DNA from: Balaenoptera acutorostrata
Lineage: Eukaryota > Chordata > Mammalia > Artiodactyla > Balaenopteridae
NCBI RefSeq assembly: GCF_949987535.1
Contig: NC_080082.1
Location: forward strand, 34,074,011 to 34,138,010
Length of the DNA: 64,000 nucleotides
Direction of reading: 5' to 3'
Shown piece by piece: positions 45,441-56,044 of the stretch. Each line of letters opens with the position of its first letter. The stretch's first letter is position 1. Under the pieces are notes generated by a model. The model made no database searches. It was not told the origin of the DNA and was given only the letters and a program-made list of their open reading frames with translations. The translations under genes were made by a program, and so were the position numbers.

Positions 45441-46765
45441 ACGTCAGCACCCCTTCTAACCTCCACATCCTCTGGGCTCAGCAGAGACTGGCTTTGGATC
45501 CAGCTCTGCCTGACTCAGAGGCACACTTGGGCCCCAACACCATGCTGCTGCTAAGCTGGTTAAGAGGAACTGAGGGGGTGGTGAGCACCCATTTTTAGGG
45601 ATGGGCTAGCTGTGCACAGAGGATTTCTTTGTTTCCACGGTCCCACTGCAGACCCCCTGAGCCCCTGCCCTGCTAGAGCACTAAGGAAGGGAGTGGGGCA
45701 CATGACCCTGCAACACCCAACCTCCAGCCTGCCCCCAAATAACATGTAGGGTGGAAGAAAAAGCACTGGTTAATTGACAAAAGTTGTCCACCTGTTGGCT
45801 ATTCAGTTGAGGGTGGGGAGGAAGAGTTGGGAGTGACCTCCAGGTTCTGACCTGAACAACAGGTGAACAGAGGGCCAGTCACTGGGCCAGGGAGGTCCCT
45901 AGGAACCTTCACAGGTTCCCTAGGGAGATGAAGAGGGTAGTTTCAGACAGCTTATGTCTGGATGTGTGAGTGACACTGAGAGGAGGTACCAAGCCGTGGT
46001 ACCCAGGTCTCCAGTCCACCTGAAACTCCCAAGGCCCCCGCGCAACCCCCAAAGCCGCCACGTACATACAGCCTGGGTCCACCCAGCCGCGCAGCCGGCT
46101 GTCATCCTCATCCTAGCTGCCTTGCTGACCGGCCTCTCTCCATCACCTCCTCCCACAGAAGGCAGAGCCTCAGCAACTGTGTCTCTCAAATCATGATCTC
46201 AGAAGAGGGAACTTGGTTTAGTTATTGGAAGGCTGCCATCTGCAGTCCCCAAGCCAGGGCCCGTGTCACTGACAATTTCCAATGCCTTGAAAGGGACCTT
46301 TAATCCAATTGTCTGTGTCAAGCAGTCAATGGGCAGCCCCTCCTTCCCCGTCCACCTTCCTTCCAGCTCTCCCTTTGAAGGCAGCCCCGGGGAGGAGCTG
46401 CCCAGCATAGCCGTGGCCCAGCCCTGACAGCTGCACGCCCGCACGGCCAGAAGGGTCTGCCGGGAGCCCGGAGAAGACCACCGGTGACCAGCCCTCGGTG
46501 TGAAATCCCTCAGTGCCTGGCACGGTGCTGGTACGGCTGGGAGTAGGGGGAACACATCATTCAAATACTCTGCAGCCATGCTCCTCGCTCAGCATGAAGT
46601 GCTGCACAGATGTTACAGTCCCCCCGGCAGCAACACATTTTCCAGATGGAAAAACCGAGGCTAACAAACCTTACGGTCACTATAAATTCTGGAAGTGGAA
46701 GTCCTACTGCGTTCTGCCTCCAGAGGGCTCGCTTACTACATATCAATATGAACCACGGTAATAGA
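45441..46765. other. Unique noncoding sequence
   Basis: About 1.3 kb with no supported exon or repeat apart from an antisense MIR-like patch at 46600-46690 (TTTTCCAGATGGAAAAACCGAGGCTAAC). Confidence 0.35.
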
Positions 46766-46769
46766 TGCC

Positions 46770-46990
46770 CTATTGATTGCCTGCTCTGTATGTGTCAGGT
46801 CCTAAGTGTTTCACGGGCATTCTCAATCTACACAACAGCTCTATGGGGTACGTATCATTTCTCCTCCCATTTTACAGATGAGGAAACAGGGGCACAGAGA
46901 GGTTAAGGAACTTGCTCAAGGTCACACAGCTAGTAAGTGGCAAAGCCAGCAACTGCATCAGGTCTGGCTGTCTCTGGAGCACTTCTCATT
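46770..46990 (-). repeat. MIR SINE, antisense
   Basis: CCCATTTTACAGATGAGGAAACAGGGGCACAGAGAGGTTAAGGAACTTGCTCAAGGTCACACAGCTAGTAAGTGGCAAAGCC: an excellent core. Confidence 0.95.
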
Positions 46991-47049
46991 CTTTATTATC
47001 TGCCCCTACATGAAATTTGGGTATACCATAGGTATACTGTTTGTCTATT

Positions 47050-47071
47050 TGTGTGTATGTGTGTGTGTGTG

Positions 47072-47140
<69 letters not shown>
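47050..47140. repeat. (TG)n-(CA)n palindrome with AT tail
   Basis: (GT)n at 47051-47072 is joined by GTATAC to (CA)n at 47075-47130 and ends in (AT)5 at 47131-47140. Positions 47058-47089 are a perfect 32-base inverted repeat centred on 47073/47074, extendable to 47051-47096 with one mismatch. Confidence 0.95.
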
Positions 47141-47187
47141 TGGGGGCAATATCATCACCATTGAGAATGGACTAGAATCTAGACCGG

Positions 47188-47490
47188 TGCTGCCCAATAG
47201 GAATAGAATGCAAGCCACATGTGTAATTTTAAATTTCCTAGTAGCCACATTAAAAAGAGAGAAAGAAACAGGTGAAATTAATTTTAATAATGTTATTTAA
47301 GCCAAAATATCAAAAATCTTGCCATTTCAAGATATCATCATTCTTTGTTATCATCGTAAAAATTATTAAGGAGAAATTTACATTCTCTGTTTTAACACGA
47401 AGCCTTTGAAATCTGCTGGGTATTTACAGCCCAGGCCGGCCCTATTTCAAATGCTCAACAGCCATGTGAGGCTAGTGGCCACATAGTGGA
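47188..47490 (+). mobile_element. hAT-Charlie-type nonautonomous transposon
   Basis: GTGCTGCCCAATAGGAATAGAATGC, AAGCCACATGTGTAATTTTAAATTTCCTAGTAGCCACATTAAAAAG, AAACAGGTGAAATTAATTTTAATAATG and GCTCAACAGCCATGTGAGGCTAGTGGCC run in family order. It is related in ends to the copy at 53255-53465. Confidence 0.75.
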
Positions 47491-47629
47491 CGGTGACCCC
47501 CATGTCCTAACCACTCAGCTAAAGCAATACTGTTTACCTTCCCCAAAGCCTTGAAAATGATTGCTCTGAGGGACTTTCTCAACCAAGGAACCCTTTGGAG
47601 AGTCACCACCACTTCTAACCAGTGGGTCA

Positions 47630-47925
47630 TACCTACTGTGTCCTTAGACCTGCTATGAACAAGACACCAGGCTAAGATGCTCTCAAGGAGATATGAAGAT
47701 GACTAAGACATGGCATTTGCCCTCGAGCAGCTTATAATTTAAGAGGGGGAGCGAAATAGTTACCAAACCCTACTGCACACCAGGCCCTGAGGCTTCCCAC
47801 GTATTATCTTTTCATCCTTCCACTCATCCTGGGCGCAGGGGGGCAGGGTTTGATATTACCATCCCATTTTACTGATGAGGAAACAGATTGAGAGAACATG
47901 GATCTCGTCCAGGGCCCTCCTATCT
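47630..47925. repeat. L2 end and antisense MIR
   Basis: Positions 47645-47745 carry ACACCAGGCTAAGATGCTCTCAAGGAGATATGAAG and CCTCGAGCAGCTTATAATTTAAG (L2). Positions 47765-47925 carry CCCATTTTACTGATGAGGAAACAGATTGAG (MIR antisense). Confidence 0.75.
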
Positions 47926-48965
47926 GACTTGGCCAACCCAGGGCAGAACACAAGAGGTATCAGCAAAGCAATGGAAAGGCTTTTAGCAACAAGGAGGGCA
48001 GCCTTGAGGGAAGGCTTTGGGGGGGTTATGAATGAACGATGGAGGCTACATGAGAAGGAAGAAGGAAGCCAGGTTCTGAGGATAAAGAAGGGGCATGTGC
48101 ATTTGCAAGGAATGAAGAAGCAATGCATGGATTCCTGGCGGAAGGCACAGCACAAGAGGACCCCTAAGAGGCAGGAATTCTGGGAGCTGAGATGCCTTAG
48201 CAAGTAGCCCCCAGTAGCCCATGTGCAGGGCATTGTATGAGAAGAGGCCAAGTTCAATCTTCCAGTCGTGGAAAAGCACCCATTGCCCAACTCACGGGCC
48301 ATAATGTCAGAGGAATCCCACTTCCCAAAATATTTACCAGAAGGCTCTGGGCACCAGACTCCATTCTATAAACTTGGGTACCATTCCAAAGCTGAAACGA
48401 TAGATCTCCCGGAGAACAAGATAAACTCTCCCTCACATTCTAAATAATGACAGGGAGGTGAGGAAGAGAATGAAATAAATCAACCCTCTCCAACTGCCCA
48501 ACTTAAAAGGGATTATGCTCAGAAGCAAGGAGAGGGCAAGGATGCCGTCTCCTTATCAGACACATGGCTACTCCAGACACAAACAAAACTCTTGGCAGGC
48601 ATCCTTCTTCCACATCATGGGGGGAGGGGGGAACAAAGTCTTAATCCGCAAAGGCCAAACCCATCCTCCTTGAATACAGTCAAGCCCATATTGTCTTCCC
48701 CTAATTTCCAGGAGAAAACAGTCCCTTCCATGAGCTGAAGTACAGACTAGAGCTCAAGGAATGAGGCTCATAAATCTCCAGTTTGCTGGAGTGACCCAGA
48801 TTTCCAATCCCCCACCACAGTATCCAACCGGAAGTCACATTTGGGACCAGGAAACATGCCCACTGCACTCCAAGGCACCAGCAAAGGATGAACTGCAGGA
48901 TGAGTTGGTCTGGAATGTGGAGGAGGAAGGCCCATCTCCCTCCCTCTGACAATCACCACTGGATA
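47926..48965. other. Unique noncoding sequence
   Basis: About 1 kb with nothing recognised. A 148-codon minus-strand frame at 47856-48302 has no domain. Purine-rich in parts. Confidence 0.35.
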
Positions 48966-48969
48966 TCAC

Positions 48970-49135
48970 AGATTGAGTAAATGAGAAAGCGCTTGACATA
49001 GATGATCGCGTTTAACGCTCACACAAGCCCGTGTGGTGGATAACTTTGTTATCCCCTATTTACAGATGGAAATGGAGGCCCAGAGGGGTGAGGACCCAGA
49101 GTCACACGGCCGGTAAATGGCAGAGCCAGCTGACC
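48970..49135 (-). repeat. MIR SINE, antisense
   Basis: GTTATCCCCTATTTACAGATGGAAATGGAGGCCCAGAGGGGTGAGG, then AGAGTCACACGGCCGGTAAATGGC. Confidence 0.85.
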
Positions 49136-49535
49136 CCAGGCTTGCTCTCCAGCTGGGGGGCTCCCACACTGGCGTACAACCCTGTTTCTTCCTTTCTCCG
49201 CCATGCACTCCCAGGTCAAAGCCCAGGTCTGATCACCTCCCTTCCCTGCTCTATAGCTTACGCTCCCTTATGCCCGTACAACGAGCCCCAAATCCCCAGG
49301 GAGGCACACCCAGCAGCCCCCCAGGCACCCACACCATCTCATGTCACCCACTCCCAACTCCAGAAATGCAGCCCGGCCTCTCAAACAGCCCGTCCAAGAA
49401 GCGGGCTTCCTAGCATAATATTTTCCTCCCACAGAACGTGAGAATAAAGGGCTCTTTGCTTGTCTCCTGAAATCACTGGCTCTCACCAGAAAGCAATCTT
49501 CTGCCCAGTAAAAATATTTCTGTAAAACTTGGTAA
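49136..49535. other. Unique noncoding sequence
   Basis: Possibly L2-derived (GCTCTATAGCTTACGCTCCC); otherwise unassigned. Confidence 0.35.
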
Positions 49536-49539
49536 CTCT

Positions 49540-49735
49540 ATCTGTGGTTCCTTTTCTGAAAGTCAAAAATCTTGGAGAGTGAAACATGGCAGGGACAGAC
49601 TTTATGACAAGCTCATGAAGTCACGTCTACCCAGACATTCCCTCCTTAACGCTGTGATTAATTGGCTGTTAACCGCAGGGACTTTGTGTCTTAATACTCT
49701 CAAAGCACCAGTTTGCATTTCTACAGAACAATACC
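49540..49735. promoter_or_regulatory. Candidate conserved noncoding block
   Basis: Unique sequence with CGCTGTGATTAATTGGCTG and TTAACCGCAGGGAC within 50 bp, plus TTAATACTCTCAAAGCACC. TAAT cores and low repeat content fit an enhancer; unverified. Confidence 0.3.
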
Positions 49736-50200
49736 CATCACCCGAGACCTGGTGTCCAGCCAGGCGGGCAGAGGAGCCACTGGCTGGGGCTCAGGGGCCG
49801 GAAAGGGCTCTGCTGATATCAGGGAACCCCTGCAGGCAGGCATCATGCACAGGTGAGCTGTCACCTGTGGCCTGTCCATGGCCATGCAGGAGGCACAGTT
49901 TATAAAATAAGTGAGGGGTGTCCTAAGATCAGGATGTAAAAGTGCTCACAACTAACCCAAACTAACCCCAAGATGCCTGGATAAGTCACTGAAACCTCCT
50001 TGGCCTTAGTTTGCCCACCTGGAAATGGCAAACAATCACTCCAGGGAACTCTTGAGTGAACAAAGATGTTCTCTCTGAGCCTCTCCATCCATCAAACAGC
50101 AACCAAGCCCCTTCCAGAGGCTGTCATGGGCCCCAGAGAGATGGTGTGGGTTCACTGGGAATCTTCCAGAACATATCAGCAGCTCCAGAGGCCTTATCGG
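49736..50200. other. Unique noncoding sequence
   Basis: Nothing recognised beyond a short MIR-like patch near 49985. Confidence 0.35.
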
Positions 50201-50204
50201 ACTA

Positions 50205-50410
50205 CTGAGTATGTTTACTGAGTGCTTACTGCATGCTAAGCCTTAAATCACAACATAAGTTATTTCACTTAATCCTTGAAATGACTCCAAGAGATGGATA
50301 CTTTTTTCCTTCATTTTACAGGTAAAAAAAATTAAAGCCCACAGTGAATACAGTTCAGTACAAACCCAGATCTGAAGACCAGGTCCAAAGCTCTGTGCCC
50401 CCTGGAGTAG
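50205..50410 (-). repeat. MIR SINE, antisense
   Basis: TTACTGAGTGCTTACTGCATGCTAAGCC, then TTCATTTTACAGGTAAAAAAAATTAAAGCCC. Confidence 0.8.
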
Positions 50411-50880
50411 ATAAGACCCATAGAGGAAAAAAAAAAAAAAGTTAAATAATGAGGTTTTAAAAATATCCATACAAACTGAGGCAGAGGTTCTTAACCTGGG
50501 GGCCCTGAAATTGGGGGTAAATGTGTAAGAGCACTTATTGGAGGAGAAAGACACCATCCAATACAGCAGATTCCCAAAAGGGTCTTATTACCTACCCACT
50601 AAGGGTTAAAAATCACCTATGATCATAATGGAGAGGCTAGGAGCTTGAAAGGAAAGCTGTGACCCATGTGGGCTGCACGGAGGAGGCAGCAAATCACCCA
50701 GGCTCTTCCAAGATCCAGTGGCAAGGAATGGTTCTCCCCGGAGAGTCAGCTAATTGTCAGACTGCCTTGTTCCCACCCACGCTTGCCAGCTGCTGACTGG
50801 AGCTGCGGTCGGTGAGTCTTATACAACGCACAGATGTTGGTTCTGTCCACCCAGTATGCATTCTGCAGCCTTTTCCTCAC
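50411..50880. other. Unique noncoding sequence
   Basis: An A run at 50427-50440; no supported gene or repeat. Confidence 0.35.
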
Positions 50881-50884
50881 AGGT

Positions 50885-51265
50885 GGTTTTTCTTTAGGGA
50901 ACCACCCCCTCACTCCCAGCCCTTGAGGTTTGGGGGAGCTGATCCCAGCCCCTACTCGAGGGTAGCCGCATGACCCAGAACCGGCAGAGGCAGAGGGTTT
51001 GGTTCTGGGATGGACATGTGACTCAAGTCAAAACAATGGGAGCCAGATGAAGCTTTGGCTGAAACTCTCTCTTCTAGTTGGAGATGGAAGCCCAGACCGC
51101 TGGGAGTCGAACTGCCACTACCTGGGGAGAGTCTGCCCAAGAATGAAGCCGACCCAAAAGAAACCAGAGCTGAGGGCAGAGTTGGAGCTGGGACCCAGCT
51201 GTCCCTGAATTCAATTCACCCTCCCAACTTCCCCGTTACACAGGCCAATAACGTGCTTCTGTACG
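50885..51265 (+). repeat. LTR-like dispersed repeat
   Basis: GTTCTGGGATGGACATGTGACTCAAGTC, GGGGAGAGTCTGCCCAAGAATGAAGCCGACCCA and ACACAGGCCAATAACGTGC match the same family as 26850-27300. Confidence 0.6.
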
Positions 51266-51269
51266 AAAC

Positions 51270-51540
51270 AGCTGAGATGGGCTTAAAAACCAAAGGATTC
51301 TGACTCACCCACACAGAGAAAGGTCGCACTTACTTAACCACAGACCCCCCTGAAGTTGCTGCCCTCCTGGATTTTGAAGACCCTGGCCTGCGGGAGAAAC
51401 TCTGGCTTTGCCAGAAAAGAAGTAGAACCATGCCTGGAGCTCACATCGGGTGTGAAGTGTGTGTGCTGGGGCGGCAGGGGTGTGTGCAGAAGCACAGCTA
51501 CAGAAATGCACCACATTGATCTAATAGTCTACTTTAGACT
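51270..51540. other. Unique noncoding sequence
   Basis: Nothing recognised. Confidence 0.35.
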
Positions 51541-51780
51541 ATAGGCACAAGCCCATAAACAACCTAGATGCCCAACAACAGGGAATCAGTGCAATGAAGT
51601 ATGGTCCATCCCTACAATGGAAGGCCTTGAGAGCCATGAAGAACAATAAGATTGAAGGGCAATTAGATTATATGCACTGATATGGAATGATTTCCAAGAT
51701 ACACTGTTAAGTTAAAAAGGCAAGGTGCAGAACGAGATTATAACATGCAACTTAGGTTAATAGAAAATAAAGTCTCTATC
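51540..51780 (+). repeat. Old L1 3-prime fragment
   Basis: AAACAACCTAGATGCCCAACAACAGGGAATCAGTG, ATGGTCCATCCCTACAATGG, GCACTGATATGGAATGATTTCCAAGATACACTGTTAAG and AGGCAAGGTGCAGAAC follow the L1M 3-prime order. Confidence 0.8.
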
Positions 51781-51998
51781 ACTTTCTTATGCATCCCCAC
51801 CTCAAATGAATTTTTCAATTAACCTACAAATACCAGTGCTTCCCAGTCTTATTGGCCAAGAGGACTGCTTACTGTCTGTGTAGGGATAAGGGCCCATACT
51901 CACAGAGCACGGCTAGAAGCACCTCCAGGAACCAGAAAAAGCAGATGCCTTGGGAGAGGAGTGCTGGGAGGCCAATGGTATTGGCAGAGGTGGGAAGA

Positions 51999-52346
51999 AG
52001 GCTTCCTTTTTATTTTTATTTTTTTTTAATGATTATTCTATGTTTATTTATTTATTTATTTTATTTATGGCTGTGTTGGGTCTTCGTTTCTGTCCGAGGG
52101 CCTTCTCCAGTTGTGGCAAGCGGGGGCCACTCTTCATCACGGTGCGCGGGCCTCTCACTATCGCAGCCTCTCCTGCAGCGGAGCACAGGCTCCAGACGCG
52201 CAGGCTCAGCAATTGTGGCTCACGGGCCCAGCCGCTCCACGGCACGTGGGATCTTCCCAGACCAGGGCCCGAACCCGTGTCCCCTGCATTGGCAGGCAGA
52301 CTCCCAACCACTGCGCCACCAGGGAAGCCCAGGCTTCCTTTTTATT
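51999..52346 (-). mobile_element. Young CHR-type tRNA SINE, antisense
   Basis: A perfect 16-bp target-site duplication AGGCTTCCTTTTTATT at 51999-52014 and 52331-52346. The antisense head ends CCACCAGGGAAGCCC. The tail region 52015-52070 is T-rich with (TTTA)n. It shares the diagnostic wording (GCGGGCCTCTCACTATCGCAG, GGAGCACAGGCTCCAGACGCGC) with 8282-8688. Confidence 0.93.
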
Positions 52347-52540
52347 ACATACCCTTTAGTACTGTTTTGAATTTTTTTCCTTTTGTTTTTCACCGTGTGC
52401 ATGATTTTATTTACCAAAAGAAAACTGGCGAGGTCCCTTTCTCATAGGCAGGGGAGATGCAAGCGGAGGCTCTCTTCAAAGGCCAAAAGGAGGTGGAATT
52501 TGGAGGGACAGGACCTCCAGAGGCTATGTGCCCTCTGGCC
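52347..52540. other. Unique noncoding sequence
   Basis: Nothing recognised. Confidence 0.35.
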
Positions 52541-52544
52541 AAGC

Positions 52545-52695
52545 TGCTAGGCCTCCCTGAGCCTCATCCACCAGGCAAATGTTCCTTGAGCGCCCACCAT
52601 GTGCCAAGCAGTGCAAAAGGCCCTGAGGACGCAGCAGTGAGACACACAGAGCCTGCCCCATGGACTCTGCAGTCTGGTCTCAGTTTCCCCATAGT
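52545..52695 (+). repeat. L2 3-prime fragment
   Basis: AAATGTTCCTTGAGCGCCCACCATGTGCCAAGCAGTGCAAAAGGCCCTGAGGACGCAGCAGTGAG resembles the antisense L2/MIR end. Confidence 0.65.
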
Positions 52696-53250
52696 ATTAA
52701 TACTGACCCTGGCCAGGTTTCTGCAAATAGTAAATGCCTGACAAATCACTGTGAGTAAGGCTTTGCCAACCATAAAGCTCGAGATGAATGCTGCCTCTGA
52801 CTCCTGGGGAAAAGCTGGTCCCACTCAGTGCTGAGCCCCAGCCCCACGAACGGGTTCTGCCTTCCAGCTCCTCAGACCAGAGCCAAGGGGACAAGTCCTC
52901 ACCCACGAACCCCAGAAGCAGATGCCAAGCAGGCCCTCCAAGGTTGAGAAGGCTAAGAAGGCCCCAATTTATGACACCAGGAGAAGGTGCACCAATCCAC
53001 CTACCTGGGAGACCCGCCATCCTTCCCATCACTGACCACAGCAGTGGCCAGCCTGGGCCTCCTCCCTCCAAGCTCAAGGGAAGCTGTGCCTCCCAGGAGC
53101 AGGGTCTGGAGAGGCTCCAGGGAGGGTTTCACCAGTGCCTCCTGGGGGCAGAGCTCGCCTTCCACCATCACCTGCTGCAAATAGCCCCTTCCACCCGCCT
53201 CGGGATGGGGGTTAGCCTGATGCACTGCAGTGCTGCATCTCCTCCGCTGG
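52696..53250. other. Unique noncoding sequence
   Basis: A 176-codon plus-strand frame (52788-53318) lies here. It is Pro/Ser/Gln-rich, with no domain and no splice sites I trust, and runs into a transposon fossil; I treat it as chance. Confidence 0.4.
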
Positions 53251-53254
53251 TCCA

Positions 53255-53465
53255 GAGCTGTGCTATCCAGGCAGAAGCCACTAGCCCCACGTGGCTATTT
53301 AAATTTACATTTAAATGAACTCAAATACAATATACTTAAAATTCAGCTCCTCAGTCCCAGTAGCTACATTCAAAGCACTCAGTACCCACAGGTGGTTAAT
53401 GGTTCCCATATTGGACAGTGCAGACATAGAGCATTTCCATCATCACAGAAAGTTCTATCGCTAGG
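53255..53465. mobile_element. hAT-type MITE
   Basis: GAGCTGTGCTATCCAGGCAGAAGCCACTAGCCCCACGTGGCTATTTAAATTTAC begins it. It ends CCCATATTGGACAGTGCAGACATAGAGCATTTCCATCATCACAGAAAGTTCTATCG. The TGTCCAAT-type terminal wording is inverted between the ends. Confidence 0.75.
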
Positions 53466-53960
53466 CTAGATATCCCTTTAACATCTCCCTCCTTCCAGTT
53501 ATAAAAGGAGGGGCCTGGCCGGTCTTGAAAAAGATGCCAGGTATCAATAACTGTCAGCAAAGTTCTAAATCCACTTATAGGGGGTAAGGATCCACAGCCA
53601 TAGGGAACTGCGCAGGAGACAGAATCACTGACTGAGAGCGTGTCATGAGTCAGGAACTGTGCCGGCTTCTCCACTGGGCCACACACTCGATCCCCACCCT
53701 TCTACAGATGGGGAGCACCATCCCTCCCTCCGCCCTAACCCCTCCAGCTCCCTCCCACCATCACCTTTCCTACAGGGTCCAGTCGCCCAACACAGAGAGG
53801 CTCTGATTCAGAGGGCTTGCAGAGGGAGGGGCCCCTAGGTCTCAGCATTTTAAACAGCACTCGGAACTTCAGATGTAGGTGGTCCTCGGGCCGTACCCTG
53901 AGTCCATCCCAGCCCCACGTCCCCTTCCAGCCACCGGCTTCTCTCTCCACCCCTTCCAGA
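53466..53960. other. Unique noncoding sequence
   Basis: Nothing recognised beyond short MIR-like wording near 53700. Confidence 0.35.
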
Positions 53961-53962
53961 AA

Positions 53963-54080
53963 AGCTTGTCCCGAGACGTATAGCTGATTCACTTTGTTAT
54001 ACAGCAGCAACTAATACAACAATGTAAAGCAATTATACTCCAATAAAGATGTTAAAGAAAATAAAAATAAAAATAAAACG
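53963..54080 (+). repeat. L1 3-prime end, artiodactyl/cetacean type
   Basis: GAGACGTATAGCTGATTCACTTTGTTATACAGCAGCAACTAATACAACAATGTAAAGCAATTATACTCCAATAAAG, then an (AAAAT)n tail to about 54078. This is a strongly truncated but comparatively young copy. Confidence 0.85.
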
Positions 54081-54545
54081 TATTGGCTCTTTGAAAAATA
54101 TAAAAGTAGTACATGTTCATTGAGAAAAAAAAAAGTCAAACAATGTAGAAATATATAATGTGAAAAGTGAAATTCCTTCTCTCCTCACCACCTCCCACCA
54201 CTTCACTCCTCAGGGAAACAGACTTTGACAGTGTATTATTCCAGATCTTTCCATGTGCACCTGCAAATATATAGAGACATAGGCCTGAACAGACCTTTGT
54301 ATAGTGCAGAAAACGGGGCCACATTACACTGATGTTTTGCCCTTGCTTTGCTCATTCAACAGCATCTCAGGGCCTCCTTCCTATCAGCCTGTGGCCCTCA
54401 CTCAACCTGGTTTTGCCAGTTGCAGAGAGATCCATGGAATGGCTACACCACTGTTTATTAGCCTGTCTCCTGGTGATGAATATTTGAGTCGTTACAAATT
54501 TTCCTTCTTCCAAATAATGTAGCCATGGATGTTCTTACAAGTATG
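54081..54545. repeat. Old LINE remnant
   Basis: AAAAGTAGTACATGTTCATTGAGAAAAAA, CCAGATCTTTCCATGTGCACC and TTTGCTCATTCAACAGCATC resemble decayed LINE 3-prime sequence. Confidence 0.5.
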
Positions 54546-54774
54546 TGCATCTGCTCCCGTGTAAGTGTTCCCCAGTCCCTTCAGGACCCATGCCAGTCTC
54601 ACCTCGGCTGCCATTCCACCACGACAGCTCCTGTCAAACCAGACGGTGACCATCAGGACCCTAAATCCAATGGACACCTTTCAGTCCTTTTCCTTACTCA
54701 GTCTCTCAGCCGTTTCTCTCCGGGAGACCACATCCTCTCTGGTACACTACTTTGATGGCCCCCAATCAATCACA

Positions 54775-55215
54775 CCTCCCAGTATGTATGCCCCTTTGTA
54801 ATCCCTTCCCCTAAACCTGGGCTGGACCTGTGACTTGCTTTAACAAAGAGAATGTGGCACTGCCAATTCCAGGCCTAAACCTAAAGAACCTGGCAGTTTT
54901 CACTTCTGCACTCTTGGGAAGCCAGCCACCGTGTAAGAAGTCTGATTACCCTGAGATCGCCATACTACGAGGAAGCCCAAGCTAACCAGTGGTGAGGACA
55001 CCTGGAAGAGAACTGAGGCCCCAGACACATAAGCCAAGTGGCTCTGTGGCAGGTGGCCCCTCGCTGTTTGAGCCAACCCAACTATGCACATGGAGATGGA
55101 GATAAGTTGCCCCTGCCAAGCCCTGCTCAAATTGCATAATCTTAAGCAGATCATAAAACATCAAGTCAGTGAGTTTTGGAATAACTTGTCACACAGCAAA
55201 AGATAACCTAGACAT
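54775..55215 (+). repeat. MLT1-type MaLR LTR
   Basis: GACCTGTGACTTGCTTTAACAAAGAGAATGTGGC, CCTGGAAGAGAACTGAGGCC and ATAAAACATCAAGTCAGTGAGTTTTGGAATAACTTGTCACACAGCAAAAGATAACC follow MLT1 order. Confidence 0.75.
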
Positions 55216-55540
55216 CCACCTTTTCTTTACTACATTCTGAGAGGAGGAAGCCAAGGCCAGGAGAGATCACAATAGATACCTAATAGCTAAGCTGCGGCCA
55301 CCCCCAGGCTCAGGATTCCCAAAACAATGTTCTGTCCAGAAAGATTTAGTTGCCAGGGTGCAGCTGCTGCTTGTCATGTTCAGAGGCTAGTTTCTAAGGT
55401 GAGAGGACACGGGGGTCCCCAAGGGCCCTCTTCATGCCCTAAGCAAATGGAGTTGATGAACAAGACAGCAACCATGGCAATCCTGGGAGAATCTGTTCTC
55501 ACCAAAAAGTCAACAAACCAAAAGGCCCTGAAGCCAAGAA
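55216..55540. other. Unique noncoding sequence
   Basis: Nothing recognised. Confidence 0.35.
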
Positions 55541-55544
55541 AGAA

Positions 55545-55650
55545 AACTTTGGCACAGAGAGGTTAGGGAACTTACCCAAGGTCACACAGCTAGTGAGAAG
55601 CAGAGCTAGATCCTGAAACCAGGTATTCAGACTCAGAGTCTAGGACAGTG
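55545..55650 (-). repeat. MIR SINE, antisense
   Basis: GGCACAGAGAGGTTAGGGAACTTACCCAAGGTCACACAGCTAGTGAG. Confidence 0.85.
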
Positions 55651-55724
55651 ACCAAACACCAGTGTTTTCTAACACTTTGACAGTGACCCACAATAAGAAT
55701 TATGTTTTATAATGGGCCTCTGTA

Positions 55725-55870
55725 TATATGGGTTTGGGTATAGATGTGCGTTTAGATATACACATATCTATCTATAAATAGATCTATTTATCAGTATGGA
55801 TACCCATGTCTATATGTCCATATCTATCTATCAATCATCTATAGACATGGCTATCCACACCTATAAACTA
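55725..55870. repeat. Degenerate TATC/TATA tetranucleotide tract
   Basis: ATATCTATCTATAAATAGATC and ATATCTATCTATCAATCATC, with CATGTCTATATGTCC between; imperfect tetranucleotide repeat with internal inverted copies. Confidence 0.75.
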
Positions 55871-56044
55871 AACAGAAAGTTACATAAAGCAATATTTACT
55901 ATTACTATATAGGATATTCTCTCATATTTTTATTTTTATCTATTTCATTTTTTTTAATGCTGCTCACTACATGGATTTCATAAGCCATGAATGGGGTTAT
56001 AACATACTGTTTAAGGAAAAAAAAAACTCACCTATAATGATTTA

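Noticed and set aside
52788..53318. 176-codon plus-strand frame
   Set aside because: Composition typical of GC-rich noncoding DNA; it enters a hAT fossil and has no domain.
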